From Sulfuriferula sp. (GTDB taxonomy: Bacteria > Pseudomonadota > Gammaproteobacteria > Burkholderiales > Sulfuriferulaceae): a stretch of 6,503 nucleotides of DNA. Positions within the stretch are counted from its first letter, which is position 1, and every line of letters starts with the position of its first letter. The stretch covers positions 3,686 through 10,188 of the forward strand of contig DAICZK010000048.1 in NCBI GenBank assembly GCA_027311185.1. The letters run 5' to 3'. Of the stretch, positions 5,512 to 6,503 are shown one piece after another. Under the pieces are notes generated by a model. It searched no databases. It was not told where the DNA came from and saw only the letters and a program-made list of their open reading frames with translations. The position numbers and the translations under genes were made by a program.

Positions 5512-6063
5512 ATGGCTCAAGACCAAAACAATCTTATCTGGATCGACATGGAAATGTCGGGCCTGCTACCCGACACCGACCGCATCCTCGAAATCGCGCT
5601 AGTCATCACCGACTCTCAGCTCAATACCGTCGCCGAAGCGAACGTCCTCGTCGTCCATCAGCACGATGCGGTGCTTGATGGCATGGATTCATGGAATAAA
5701 GGCACGCACGCCAAATCCGGACTGATCGATAAAGTCAAGGCAGCGACGCTGGACGAAGCCCAGGCAGAACAACAGATGCTGGCGTTTCTACAGCAGTATG
5801 TGCCCGCCCGCGTCTCCCCGATGTGCGGCAATTCCATCTGCCAGGATCGTCGTTTTCTGGCGCGTTACATGCCGGCGCTGGAAAATTATTTCCACTATCG
5901 CAATCTTGATGTCAGCACGCTCAAGGAACTGGCAAAGCGCTGGAAACCCGCCGTCGTCAAAAACTTTACCAAAAACAGCAAACACGAGGCCCTGTCGGAT
6001 ATTTACGACTCGATCGCCGAGATGCAGCATTACCGCGAACAATTCCTTCGTCTGGGCGACTAG
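5512..6063 (+). CDS. orn: Oligoribonuclease (Orn), DEDDh 3'-5' exonuclease
   Basis: A 183-aa cytoplasmic exoribonuclease that finishes RNA decay by degrading diribonucleotides, including pGpG from cyclic-di-GMP turnover; essential in many proteobacteria. The DEDDh active site is complete: Asp12 and Glu14 in WIDMEMSGL, Asp112 in NSICQDRRF, His158 and Asp163 in [14 protein letters not shown]. With the ATG at 5512 these numbers match those known for E. coli Orn, which supports this start over the ATG at 5503 (3 residues longer). No clear Shine-Dalgarno is seen for either. Length is normal. It diverges from the M48 protease with fewer than 50 bp between the starts, so the promoters must overlap or lie in the neighbouring coding sequences. 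It converges on mnmA with 33 bp between stops and no obvious terminator. Confidence 0.97.
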   Translation: MAQDQNNLIWIDMEMSGLLPDTDRILEIALVITDSQLNTVAEANVLVVHQHDAVLDGMDSWNKGTHAKSGLIDKVKAATLDEAQAEQQMLAFLQQYVPARVSPMCGNSICQDRRFLARYMPALENYFHYRNLDVSTLKELAKRWKPAVVKNFTKNSKHEALSDIYDSIAEMQHYREQFLRLGD

Positions 6064-6096
6064 GAGTCGGTCGGACTTAATTCGTCGCGCGCGCCG

Positions 6097-6503
6097 TCAA
6101 TGGATAATGCCGCCGCCCAGGCACATGTCGCCGTCATAGAGTACCACCGACTGCCCCGGCGCAATCGCCCATTGCGGCGCGGCGAAATCGACCAACGCCG
6201 TATCGGCGCCCCGATACGCGATGCGGCACGCGGCATCAGCCTGCCGGTAACGGGTTTTGGCCGCATAGGCCGCACCGTTATCGGGCGCTGTGCCCGCTAC
6301 CCAGCTCAGATCCTCGGCGGCCAGCTTGGCGCGATACAGCAACGGATGATCGTGCCCCTGAACCACGATCAATTCATTATTCGCCATATCTTTGCCGGCC
6401 ACAAACCATGGTTCGCCTGCTCCGCCTATGCCCAAGCCCTGACGCTGGCCAATGGTGTGGTACATCAAACCCTGATGCTGCCCCACCACGCGACCTTCGG
6501 GAG
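6097..6503 (-). CDS. mnmA: MnmA, tRNA 2-thiouridylase (C-terminal part, runs off the window)
   Basis: The last 135 or so codons of the enzyme that thiolates U34 of tRNA Lys, Glu and Gln, using ATP and sulfur relayed through the Tus system. Seen in order: [20 protein letters not shown], then [32 protein letters not shown], the RYRQAD motif of the central/C-terminal barrel, and the terminal [16 protein letters not shown], all hallmarks of MnmA. The N-terminal PP-loop ATPase domain and the catalytic cysteines lie beyond the window edge, so their integrity cannot be judged. The frame is open to the last base; an apparent GTG start at 6489 is internal. The gene converges on orn. Confidence 0.95.
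   Translation of the reverse strand, partial: PEGRVVGQHQGLMYHTIGQRQGLGIGGAGEPWFVAGKDMANNELIVVQGHDHPLLYRAKLAAEDLSWVAGTAPDNGAAYAAKTRYRQADAACRIAYRGADTALVDFAAPQWAIAPGQSVVLYDGDMCLGGGIIH

Overview
The window looks like chromosomal DNA of a betaproteobacterium, probably a Nitrosomonadales-like or related autotrophic/respiratory lineage. The reasons are moderately GC-rich core genes, the moaD/moaE molybdopterin synthase pair, a Ste24-type M48 protease divergent from orn, mnmA downstream, and a small periplasmic c-type cytochrome ending in a motif I associate with that group. The lineage is an inference from gene content; there is no rRNA or marker tree here.

Layout: (1) 1-269, the last codons of an unidentified gene overlap moaD by ATGA. 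(2) 270-803, a gene-free stretch ending in a probable control region for the next genes. (3) 804-2842, a visibly AT-richer two-gene operon: an AAA_15/AAA_21-type (RloA-like) ATPase followed 5 bp later by an RloB-domain protein. This pair has the architecture of AbiL-type abortive-infection (anti-phage) systems and is the most interesting cargo of the window. It separates moaD from moaE, which are normally adjacent. (4) 2843-3549, a short spacer with a perfect TATAAT box, then moaE. (5) 3572-3607, a bidirectional terminator between the converging moaE and cytochrome genes. (6) 3618-5465, minus strand: M48 membrane protease followed by the cytochrome c. A 263-bp MITE-like element with about 31-bp inverted repeats and a TAA target duplication has landed between them, exactly in the protease stop codon. 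(7) 5512-6063, orn, divergent from the protease. (8) 6097-6503, the 3' part of mnmA, convergent with orn.

How the genes work together: MoaD and MoaE form molybdopterin synthase, converting cPMP to molybdopterin. The ATPase and RloB proteins probably act as sensor and effector of a phage-defence module. Orn clears the shortest RNA oligonucleotides and MnmA thiolates tRNA wobble uridine; both are housekeeping. The protease and cytochrome were probably a tight two-gene transcription unit (25 nt apart) before the mobile element moved in. The best leads are the defence cassette inside the moa locus, its divergent TOPRIM-like motif, an 11+11 bp perfect palindrome early in the ATPase gene, and the structured MITE.
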